Assembly (NCBI GenBank): GCA_902705865.1
Contig: CACSIO010000003.1
Span: forward strand, 62,001-126,000
Length of the DNA: 64,000 nucleotides
Origin: BD1-7 clade bacterium
GTDB taxonomy: Bacteria > Pseudomonadota > Gammaproteobacteria > Pseudomonadales > DT-91
Direction: 5' to 3'
Below are positions 26,148 to 33,102 of this stretch, one piece after another. How positions within the stretch are numbered: the stretch's first letter is position 1; each line of letters begins with the position of its first letter. The position numbers were made by a program, and so were the translations under genes. A model generated the notes under the pieces. That model made no database searches and had not been told where the DNA came from. It saw only the letters and a program-made list of their open reading frames with translations.

Positions 26148-27779
26148 TTACTTCGCAATAAAACTCCAACGCTGGTTCTCACGACCGTGGAAATCATATA
26201 GATGGATATTTGCACCGTTGGCGCTTTTAACCCCGGATACATCGATCGATTTACTCGCGTTCATTTGTGAAAGCAAAGACGTGCCGTCTAGAATCCAGCG
26301 CTGGTTTTTCCCGTCATGGCAATGCCAAAGCAGAATGTTTGCACCGTTATTTTGGTTTGAACCGGCAACATCCAAGCACACCGATGGGTTGGCTACGTTA
26401 TGCAGACGGCCATCGTTATCCATTGTCCAACGTTGATCACGTGCTTGGTCGCTGCACGACCAGAGTTGAACATTTGTGCCAGCGTTAGCATTACTATCAC
26501 TGCCAGGAATATCTAAGCACTTACCCATTGAACGGATCTGGAATTCACCGTCAATGCCTTTTTGCCACGCGCCTTCGTAGAAGCGGTCATGGAAGTTAAC
26601 CCATACATGGCTGTTGCCGTTTTTCGCGGCTTTCAGGCTTTCGTTGTCGGCACTGTTCGTTGGCGCATCAAACTTGCCGCCGGCGTTTGCACAGGCACTG
26701 GCACCGTCTGTCCACGGGCCGTTGCCCGCAACTACCCAACCGCTGCTTGTGCGGCATGCATAGGGGTGGTGATTGGTACAGGTGGCATCATCCCAGCGGC
26801 CATTGCCCCATTGCACGGCACAATCTTGATTGCCACCACTGTTGTTGGGTTCATTGTTGTCAAAGCTCCAAATGGCTGCTTCGAGTCGGCCATCGCTGTA
26901 GGTCATATCATCGAGGTTGACCAAGTTACGGCCATTTTTAAACTCTTCGCGAATTTGACTCGCTGAGATCGATGGTGTGACGGCTCCGCCAAAAAATCCG
27001 GAAATCTTTGCAACTGTCGTGGCGTCTTCCCAAATCCGGCTCATACCGCCAAGGCTATTGAACGCCATGTTGCGCAGAGACGAGTTGCTTGCGCAATCGC
27101 CGTCCTTCCAGAGAACGATTTGTTTACCGGCACCCAGAACATCTGCTTTGGTGAGTGTATTCGGTACTGATTTACAGCCGCCGCTTTGGTAAATCTTGTT
27201 ACCGAGTGCTGAATTAATCTTGTTGTAGAGTTCGTTATGGCGTCCGTCGCTATGATCTTCGATGTAAAGAACGATAACTTCATCAGCGTTGTCGATATCG
27301 GCGAACCAGTCGCGGATTTCGTTGAGTCCTTCCGACAAAAAGCGGTCAGTCAGGCCGCAACCGATGTGCAGGCTACCCAGCTCTTTACCAATGCCTGAGT
27401 GGCATAGAAGTAGGTCATCACCCCACTGCCATGGCCAGCCTTTGGTGTGGGCTGTCCAGTGAGCATCCAGCTCGATAAAACGTGCGCCCATTCTCAGCTG
27501 GTCGTAGATAGAGTGTTTCTGCTGTGGATCCAAGTAGCTGTCGATGTCACGATAGGCTTCAGAGTTATAGGTATTGTGTGACCCGAGTGTGCTGCTGTCA
27601 GAAAGACGGCTGTAAATGTCTAGTCGGCGTTGGTAATCTGACGCACGGCCAGCCCAACTTTCCTGTTTCTCCAAAATTGGATCTGAATCGCCACCGGACC
27701 CTGATCCGCCAGCTAAAACCGGTACCGCAATAGACAGTAGTGCGAGATTCGCCAATCGCTTGATTGATGATTTCATCAT
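26148..27779 (-). CDS. Secreted PI-PLC-like protein with C-type-lectin and ricin-type lectin domains
   Basis: This 543-residue protein has a Sec signal peptide (residues 1-23) followed by a glycine/serine linker. Residues about 55-290 look like a PI-PLC X domain: GSHNTY supplies the first catalytic histidine (H68), LLLCHSG the second (H127), and FIELDAHW the metal/phosphate region. Residues 303-344 have C-type-lectin features (NEPNN, GRWDD, paired cysteines). Residues 355-405 resemble the other half of that fold. Residues about 412-540 are a ricin-type beta-trefoil with three QRW motifs. The likely role is a secreted lipid- or glycan-targeting hydrolase, perhaps exported by a type II system. 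It is divergent from the AraC gene, suggesting regulated expression. The substrate is unknown. Confidence 0.8.
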   Translation of the reverse strand: MMKSSIKRLANLALLSIAVPVLAGGSGSGGDSDPILEKQESWAGRASDYQRRLDIYSRLSDSSTLGSHNTYNSEAYRDIDSYLDPQQKHSIYDQLRMGARFIELDAHWTAHTKGWPWQWGDDLLLCHSGIGKELGSLHIGCGLTDRFLSEGLNEIRDWFADIDNADEVIVLYIEDHSDGRHNELYNKINSALGNKIYQSGGCKSVPNTLTKADVLGAGKQIVLWKDGDCASNSSLRNMAFNSLGGMSRIWEDATTVAKISGFFGGAVTPSISASQIREEFKNGRNLVNLDDMTYSDGRLEAAIWSFDNNEPNNSGGNQDCAVQWGNGRWDDATCTNHHPYACRTSSGWVVAGNGPWTDGASACANAGGKFDAPTNSADNESLKAAKNGNSHVWVNFHDRFYEGAWQKGIDGEFQIRSMGKCLDIPGSDSNANAGTNVQLWSCSDQARDQRWTMDNDGRLHNVANPSVCLDVAGSNQNNGANILLWHCHDGKNQRWILDGTSLLSQMNASKSIDVSGVKSANGANIHLYDFHGRENQRWSFIAK

Positions 27780-27832
27780 GATTGCCCCTAATTCGTTTTA
27801 TTATTATTTGTGTACTTTAGAGGTCATATTAA

Positions 27833-27892
27833 TTGAGTGAATTACTCAAAAATATGGCCTGAAAAGTAAAAAACTCAATAAATTCATTGAGT
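27833..27892. promoter_or_regulatory. Two dyads sharing a TTGAGT half-site between the phospholipase-like and AraC genes
   Basis: The first dyad (27833-27849) is TTGAGT-5-ACTCAA. The second (27873-27892) is ACTCAAT-6-ATTGAGT. Their centres are about 41-42 bases apart, close to four helical turns. The second overlaps a possible -35 (TTGAGT, 27887-27892) that has a TAGTAT -10 eighteen bases later (27911-27916) facing the AraC gene. This is a plausible shared operator for the divergent pair. The assignment to the AraC protein is inference. Confidence 0.5.
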
Positions 27893-27960
27893 TAGGTTTT
27901 TGATACTATTTAGTATTCAGGTTATTCGCAACTACCTCGATACATATTTCGGACAAAAAG

Positions 27961-28989
27961 ATGATTAATCAGGATAAGTCAGTATTGATGGAGCACGCAT
28001 TTCTCCTGGCTCACGGCCTGGTGAATTACGGGTATACGGTCGAAAAAGCGTGTCGACGATTAGCGCTTCCAGCGCCAAATCATCTAGTAAGAGGAAGTCG
28101 GTTACCATTACATCGGTTTATTCGGCTTCTAGATATCTGCGTCGACTGCACTGGAGATCCACTGTTTGCGCTACGCACCAGTTTTTTTGCATCGCCGTCT
28201 GCGATGCAGCTAGCCAATTCTTTGGCTCTGAATGCGAGCTACGTTAGTGAGGCGATGGGAATCTATATGGAGTACCAGCCCATTTTTAACAGCGGTATTC
28301 AAACCTATTTGACGGTCAATGAATCGGATGTGCATGTTCGACACCAGGTGCTTGGCGATTACTCATGTGAACAGGTCGGCCAATTGATGGAGCTGCGATC
28401 GGGATTTTTGTGTCGAACACTAAAAAATATTACCGGCGTTCCACTGTCAGAAAGCATGATCGAGGTTAGCTTCAAGCACTCGCCAAGAGTTCCGGTTAGC
28501 GAATACCGAGCCGTGATCGATACGCGTTTTGTTTTTGACGCCGAATACAATGGCGGTAAGATTGCCAGATCTGTTTATGATATGCCTACGATCAATCCTG
28601 ACGGCGATATGTTGCATCTGGCGAAACAGAAGGCGTTGGCTGCGCGTCATACAGAGTTACCGGAACAAGGCCGGCTAGCGGTTGCTATTATGCAAATGCT
28701 GCCAGGATTATTGGCAAACAGAAAACCGTTGCAACAGCAGGTTGCTGAACAGTTGAATACGAGCGTTAGTACTTTGCGCAGGCGTCTTGCTGCTGAAGGA
28801 TATTCTTTCCAGCAGTTGGTTAATAGAGCGCGGGTCGAACATGGCCAACAACTATTGCTTGAAACCGGTCAACCGATTGCAGATGTTGCTCGCGCAGCCG
28901 GATTTAGTGAAACCAGCACGTTTACTTCTACGTTTAAACGGCTAACAGGACTTACGCCGAGCCAATACAGGAAGAAAAGGCAAACATGA
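27961..28989 (+). CDS. AraC-family transcriptional regulator
   Basis: This 342-residue regulator has an N-terminal 'arabinose-binding-like' domain (about 15-200) of the OruR/ArgR/ToxR-like type and a C-terminal AraC helix-turn-helix pair (about 240-340). Recognisable motifs include VAEQLNTSVSTLRRRLAAEG and PIADVARAAGFSETSTFTSTFKRLTGLTPSQYRKK. It reads away from the phospholipase-like gene and shares with it the spacer holding two dyads. It overlaps the following Lnt-like gene by four bases (ATGA). It could control the divergent gene and its own operon. The inducer is unknown. Confidence 0.92.
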   Translation: MINQDKSVLMEHAFLLAHGLVNYGYTVEKACRRLALPAPNHLVRGSRLPLHRFIRLLDICVDCTGDPLFALRTSFFASPSAMQLANSLALNASYVSEAMGIYMEYQPIFNSGIQTYLTVNESDVHVRHQVLGDYSCEQVGQLMELRSGFLCRTLKNITGVPLSESMIEVSFKHSPRVPVSEYRAVIDTRFVFDAEYNGGKIARSVYDMPTINPDGDMLHLAKQKALAARHTELPEQGRLAVAIMQMLPGLLANRKPLQQQVAEQLNTSVSTLRRRLAAEGYSFQQLVNRARVEHGQQLLLETGQPIADVARAAGFSETSTFTSTFKRLTGLTPSQYRKKRQT

Positions 28990-30503
28990 CGGCCAATTCC
29001 CGATATTTAATTGCATTACTAACACCGCTTTGTGTACTGCTAGCAACGCCGCCGAATGGACTCTACTGGATTGTATTTATCTGGAATGTTCCATGGCTCA
29101 TTGCACTGACTGACGCGCCGTTGCGCTCTCGATTTGCGATCACGTTAGCAACAGGCCTTGGTCTATGGTGTTTGGCGTTATGGTGGTTAGTGCCTGCCGT
29201 GATGGCGTTCTCGGGTGCTTCGGTAGTGCTGGCGTTGGCGTTGTTTGTTTTGCTGTGCGTGGTGCAGACGATACCCATGCTGTTGTTCGTTTGGCTTGAT
29301 GCTATTCGGTGGGGCTATCGAACCGATAAAAATGCCCAAAATTCTGCGTCTCTGGGGCATGTTGCCCGGCGCATTGTGTTACGAGCTCTTTATTTTTCTG
29401 TGCTGACAACGTGGTTGCCTTTGTTGATTCCGGCAACGCCCCTTGTGGCGCTCTACCAGCATCCGGATTTACTGGGTTGGCTGTCAATCGGCGGGCTGCC
29501 GTTGATGACGTTTGTGTTTGCATTGATGCAAATGTCTTTGCTTGAAATCTGGAACTCCCGTGGGCAGCATAAACATCAGGCCGTGTCGCTTGGCATGCTT
29601 TTGTTGGCTGGCGTACTCGTTGGTTTGCCGGCTGTGGGTGCGTTTCCGCGTTCGCCTGATGCAACTCATATTCGAATAGGTGCCGTTCAGCCCGACCTAG
29701 ATCGCCGAAGTAACACTGCAATGCTATTTGATATGAGCGATCAATTGCTGAGATCTAATCCAGTGGATCTTTTGGTATGGCCGGAATTTCCGGCACCGTT
29801 TTCCGCGACGGATAACGCCGAAGATGCTGCGGCGCTTGCCGCCTTTGAATCATCCTACCCGGTACCTTTAATGCTAGTTTCTGGTTATGTATACGCTGAT
29901 ACAAATAATCATGATGGTGGCTATTACAATGCTGCTCAATGGTTTCAGGCCGGTGTTTTACAGCAGAGTTATTACAAACAGCGGTTGGTGCCATTTTTTG
30001 AATACGTTCCTGCGGGTGTTTCAAAGGATTTACTACCTAATGCCGCCGAATATAAGCACGGATCTGAATTTCAACTGTTTGATGTGAAGCCGGGTGTACG
30101 TGTGATACCGCTTATCTGCTATGAAATGCTATTTGATGATATGGTCAAAACATTTGTAGAGCAGGGCGGTAATTTGATTGTGAACCCGACCAGTGATACC
30201 TGGTTTGGTGACAGCCCAGGGCCATTTTATCACTTCGCGTTAGCGGTATTTCAAGTTGTAGAAAGTGGAATCCCCATGGTTCGGGTCGCTAATAGTGGTA
30301 TCAGCGCGGTGGTGCTGCCTAGCGGTGAAATTTACCATCAAACCGGATTGATGACGCCAGCGTCGATGGTTGATAATGTGCCGATACCTGAGCATCCAAG
30401 TTGGCACTTCCGCTATGGTTGGATATTGACGCTGTTAATGCAGGGGCTGCTTCTGGTGGATTTTGTTCGGCGATTGATTCAGCCAAGGCGCCTTAATAGC
30501 TGA
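28986..30503 (+). CDS. Apolipoprotein N-acyltransferase-like protein (Lnt paralogue)
   Basis: This 505-residue protein has several N-terminal membrane helices (about 8-220) followed by a carbon-nitrogen hydrolase domain. The catalytic triad expected for Lnt is present: E267 in WPEF, K331 in YYKQRLVPF and C378 in PLICYEM. Lnt transfers an acyl chain to the amino group of the lipoprotein cysteine in the inner membrane. The gene overlaps an AraC regulator by four bases, unlike the housekeeping lnt that usually sits with ybeX/corC, so this is probably a second, conditionally expressed copy acting on particular substrates. The last 25 bases overlap the convergent lysozyme-like gene. Confidence 0.75.
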   Translation: MTANSRYLIALLTPLCVLLATPPNGLYWIVFIWNVPWLIALTDAPLRSRFAITLATGLGLWCLALWWLVPAVMAFSGASVVLALALFVLLCVVQTIPMLLFVWLDAIRWGYRTDKNAQNSASLGHVARRIVLRALYFSVLTTWLPLLIPATPLVALYQHPDLLGWLSIGGLPLMTFVFALMQMSLLEIWNSRGQHKHQAVSLGMLLLAGVLVGLPAVGAFPRSPDATHIRIGAVQPDLDRRSNTAMLFDMSDQLLRSNPVDLLVWPEFPAPFSATDNAEDAAALAAFESSYPVPLMLVSGYVYADTNNHDGGYYNAAQWFQAGVLQQSYYKQRLVPFFEYVPAGVSKDLLPNAAEYKHGSEFQLFDVKPGVRVIPLICYEMLFDDMVKTFVEQGGNLIVNPTSDTWFGDSPGPFYHFALAVFQVVESGIPMVRVANSGISAVVLPSGEIYHQTGLMTPASMVDNVPIPEHPSWHFRYGWILTLLMQGLLLVDFVRRLIQPRRLNS

Positions 30504-31066
30504 TAGAGTCTTGCAACTTTAGCCCCGTAATCGTTCACTACGGTCGCATCTAATTGATGGAACACTGACGCGATCTTTCCGACACTGGGATCTCGTATTT
30601 TCTTTTGAATCCGTGAAACGATCAGCGTACCGACTTCAATATTGTTCGCAGGGTCTTTGATATAACGTTCCGACCCGGCTAGCTCTTCCCAAAGATCAAA
30701 ACTGACTCCCATCGGTTTGCGATATTCCCGCATACGATCCGGCCACACATCAAAGCAGCTGTTGGTCTCCATAACGACAATCGCCAAAATAAGGTGCCGA
30801 TCTACGCCATAAAGCTCACTCGCCAAATTGATGAATTTCAGAGTAGGTGGCGTGCAGGATTTGCGTTCCAAAATCGGATCACCCGGGTTCAGGGCGTGAT
30901 TGTCTGCGATTTGAAACCAGGCAGGTTTATCGTAGATGATACATAGCCGGCGTTCTCGAGCGTCTTTCAGGTTTTCATAGCTGAGATCAACGGTTTGTTG
31001 GCGAGCGAGAAGTGTATCGATACGCTCCTGTTTTTCAGCTGCCTTGGGATAGACGATAGGGTACAT
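30479..31066 (-). CDS. Lysozyme-like/lytic transglycosylase-like protein without signal peptide
   Basis: This 195-residue protein has a lysozyme-like core: ELYGVDRHLILAIVVMET at about 84-101 matches the SLT pattern with candidate catalytic E100, and DPANNIEVGTLIVSRI and NDYGAKVARLY match later SLT motifs. The usual GLMQ after the catalytic glutamate is replaced by PMGV. No signal peptide or membrane anchor is visible at the N-terminus, so the enzyme would reach peptidoglycan only through an unusual route or after lysis. It could be a T6SS-delivered effector or an intracellular phage-type lysozyme relic. The gene stands alone and its 3' end overlaps the Lnt-like gene. Confidence 0.6.
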   Translation of the reverse strand: MYPIVYPKAAEKQERIDTLLARQQTVDLSYENLKDARERRLCIIYDKPAWFQIADNHALNPGDPILERKSCTPPTLKFINLASELYGVDRHLILAIVVMETNSCFDVWPDRMREYRKPMGVSFDLWEELAGSERYIKDPANNIEVGTLIVSRIQKKIRDPSVGKIASVFHQLDATVVNDYGAKVARLYQLLRRLG

Positions 31067-31523
31067 GTTTCACGCCTTTATTCATTCTTTGCTGTGGCTG
31101 TCAAAATCTGGATTCCAGCTTTTTATAGACCATCTTTTCTGTCGTTAATGTCAGCTTAGCCAAGCTTCTGGAATTTGGTTGTCTTCTGACGCAATAGCCG
31201 TGTTGGTTCACATCCCCGAGTGGTTTTTCTTGGTCTGCGCTAGGATGATGACGCGGGTAAGTTGTCAGTGAAAAGCCTCTGTGTACTAGCTATATAGAGC
31301 CGTGATGGAAAGTGTTGTTCAGTGGTTTTATCAACGGATACCTAAAATCTAAGCGCTTCGTGCCTTGAGCGGGATGGAGAACTGTCGAATCATCGACTAG
31401 CTTTTAAAGGTTAGAGACATCCAAGTGTCTTGATGTTTGTGATCGAAAAGCGATGGCCGAATGGCCCTGTTTGATGTCGGTAGTGTTCTAACCCTAATAA
31501 CGACAATAAAAGAAGGAGGGGCT
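31067..31523. other. Non-coding stretch upstream of two divergent small genes
   Basis: About 457 bases separate the lysozyme-like gene from the zinc-ribbon gene. I see no gene with a credible start, and no tRNA. It presumably contains both promoters, but I found no convincing consensus. Confidence 0.4.
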
Positions 31524-31844
31524 ATGGAATGCCCGTATTGTTTTGAAGAATTTACGTTCCATGAGGTATCCGATGAACAACGCGAGGTATCACACTTTTC
31601 AACGCGATTTCATTGTCCTCACTGTGATAAGCCCGTTCGAACCTCCAATCGTTATGAGGTTTTAACGTTTGTATCATTTATCCTCATCATAGGTAGTTTG
31701 AGCTTATGGGTTTTGAGCTTTTTCCATGCAGCGCCTTTGGCACTAGAGTATGTTGTGACGGTAACCCTTCTTGGAATGCTTCTTTTTGCGGCGAATGCAG
31801 TGACAGCCAATCTGGTGTGTGACTCCAATACAAATCATGATTAG
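31524..31844 (+). CDS. Small zinc-ribbon membrane protein
   Basis: This 106-residue protein starts at the ATG at 31524 behind a strong GAAGGAGGGG. It starts with CPYC (C3, C6) and has a second pair CPHC (C31, C34), a four-cysteine zinc ribbon. Two hydrophobic helices at about 45-65 and 72-95 follow, so the zinc domain and tail should face the same side of the membrane. An upstream start at 31461 is possible in frame but lacks a ribosome binding site. I do not recognise the family; a membrane-bound zinc sensor or scaffold is only a guess. Confidence 0.65.
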   Translation: MECPYCFEEFTFHEVSDEQREVSHFSTRFHCPHCDKPVRTSNRYEVLTFVSFILIIGSLSLWVLSFFHAAPLALEYVVTVTLLGMLLFAANAVTANLVCDSNTNHD

Positions 31845-31871
31845 GCGTATTTAGTCGCTATATTTATGCAT

Positions 31872-31899
31872 AAAAAAAAACGCTACCAGTGGTAGCGCT
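31872..31899 (-). terminator. Intrinsic terminator read on the minus strand
   Basis: CGCTACC (31881-31887) pairs with GGTAGCG (31891-31897). On the minus strand the hairpin is followed by nine T. It would end a leftward transcript, and the nearest leftward candidate is the small gene at 32088-32261. Confidence 0.75.
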
Positions 31900-32087
31900 T
31901 GATACAGAACGGCTTGGACGAATATTGTATTGCGAGTGTGGGTCTATATGCCCCAGTATCAAGAGTTTGTAACTCCGTTTGTCTTACTCGCTTTCTTAGC
32001 TGTTTGCTTAAATCTGTTTTCTAATTAATCGATCTTTTGAGAAAGTTCTCTCTATCAGGCGATAGTGGCAATCGGCTGAGGAAAAAT

Positions 32088-32261
32088 TTATCGGCGACCG
32101 TATTTCTTTTGAAGAATTTCTTTGGCCATCCACGCGGCTTCCCGTGTATTGAAGCTCTCGGTTTGAACAATATGCGTACCTGCATTCACTACTGTAAAAA
32201 AGTGTTGGTTCCGTTGCTCGACGCGAACCAGTATCGGATTGCTGGCTTCAATCTGTAACAT
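32088..32261 (-). CDS. Putative small protein of 57 residues
   Basis: An ATG at 32261 on the minus strand opens a 57-codon frame ending with TAA at 32088-32090. The product begins MLQIEASNPILVRVEQ and ends KEILQKKYGRR, with FNTREAAWMAKEIL in between. It has a balanced composition, alternating hydrophobic beta-like residues followed by an amphipathic helix, as in small soluble folded domains. A leftward intrinsic terminator lies 190 bases downstream, which fits transcription in this direction. The ribosome binding site is weak (AGG about ten bases upstream). I do not recognise the family. Confidence 0.45.
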   Translation of the reverse strand: MLQIEASNPILVRVEQRNQHFFTVVNAGTHIVQTESFNTREAAWMAKEILQKKYGRR

Positions 32262-32563
32262 GGCGTTATGCCTGAATTCTGATAGTGGACCCTCAGTATA
32301 GGTACGAACTTCACACTTTGCCGGATTTCCACATCTTATTATCAGATTGTAAACAACTTATTAACGGGTAGCTGGGGATAAAAAATATAAAGAAAAACAG
32401 CAAGATATGACGTGGCTGCTGAAAAGCACTGGGAATTTAGGAAGGGTGTTTATAAAAAATTGATATAAAAAACCCCGACGAGCGGGGTTTTTAGGCTTAT
32501 CTGTATGCTGTTTTTGTTGGCTTTAGTGACAATGTAAAAAAGCCGGTTAACAGCAGAGCGTGA
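32262..32563. other. Non-coding spacer with a terminator
   Basis: The 302 bases between the 57-residue frame and fdxA contain the perfect hairpin at 32468-32492. The AT-rich sequence at about 32340-32400 may include the promoter of the leftward small gene. No further gene was seen. Confidence 0.4.
32468..32492. terminator. Bidirectional intrinsic terminator after fdxA
   Basis: AAAAACCCCG (32468-32477) and CGGGGTTTTT (32483-32492) form a perfect 10-base stem with a 5-base loop and T runs on both strands. It lies 71 bases downstream of the fdxA stop. Confidence 0.85.
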
Positions 32564-32887
32564 TTAGCGCTTCAAATGTTGCAGCTTGTTTTCGACACCG
32601 TTCCACTCTTCGGCGTCAGGCATTGCATCTTTCATTTCTGTGATGTTTGGCCATTGTTCAGCAAGCTCTGCATTCAGTTCAGTAAACACTTCTTGATCTG
32701 CAGGTACTTCGTCTTCAGAGAAAATAGCATCAACCGGACACTCAGGCTCACACAGCGCGCAGTCGATACACTCGTCTGGGTGGATTACCAGGAAGTTCGG
32801 GCCTTCGTAAAAACAGTCAACAGGGCAAACTTCAACGCAGTCTGTGTGCTTACAGTTAATGCAGTTTTCGCCGACAACAAATGTCAT
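32564..32887 (-). CDS. fdxA: Seven-iron ferredoxin FdxA
   Basis: This 107-residue ferredoxin is of the Azotobacter FdI type. The 3Fe-4S cluster ligands would be C9, C17 and C50, and the 4Fe-4S ligands C21, C40, C43 and C46. The extra C12 and C25 also match the family. The C-terminal 50 residues are the usual acidic extension. It is a small cytoplasmic electron carrier. It follows mutS on the same strand, a neighbourhood also seen in pseudomonads, and a strong terminator follows. No oddity was seen. Confidence 0.95.
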   Translation of the reverse strand: MTFVVGENCINCKHTDCVEVCPVDCFYEGPNFLVIHPDECIDCALCEPECPVDAIFSEDEVPADQEVFTELNAELAEQWPNITEMKDAMPDAEEWNGVENKLQHLKR

Positions 32888-33102
32888 ATTTGTTCCTTTA
32901 TGTGGTCACCAGATTTTTAATGCGAGGTAGTTTACCTATTTTTTTTTCGCTTGTTAACTCTTCACTGCAAGATTAAGCGGGTTTAATCGCTGGATGCAAA
33001 CAAGAATTACTACTATTTGCATGTTCGTGATAGTTAGGCTCATATCGGCGCAGAGTTAAGCCGATTGTGGGCAGATTATGAACAAGTATTGAACAGTGTT
33101 AA

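Noticed and set aside
26148..27779. Phospholipase-like protein as a T6SS effector
   Set aside because: It has a clear Sec signal peptide and its own divergent regulator, which favours Sec and type II export.
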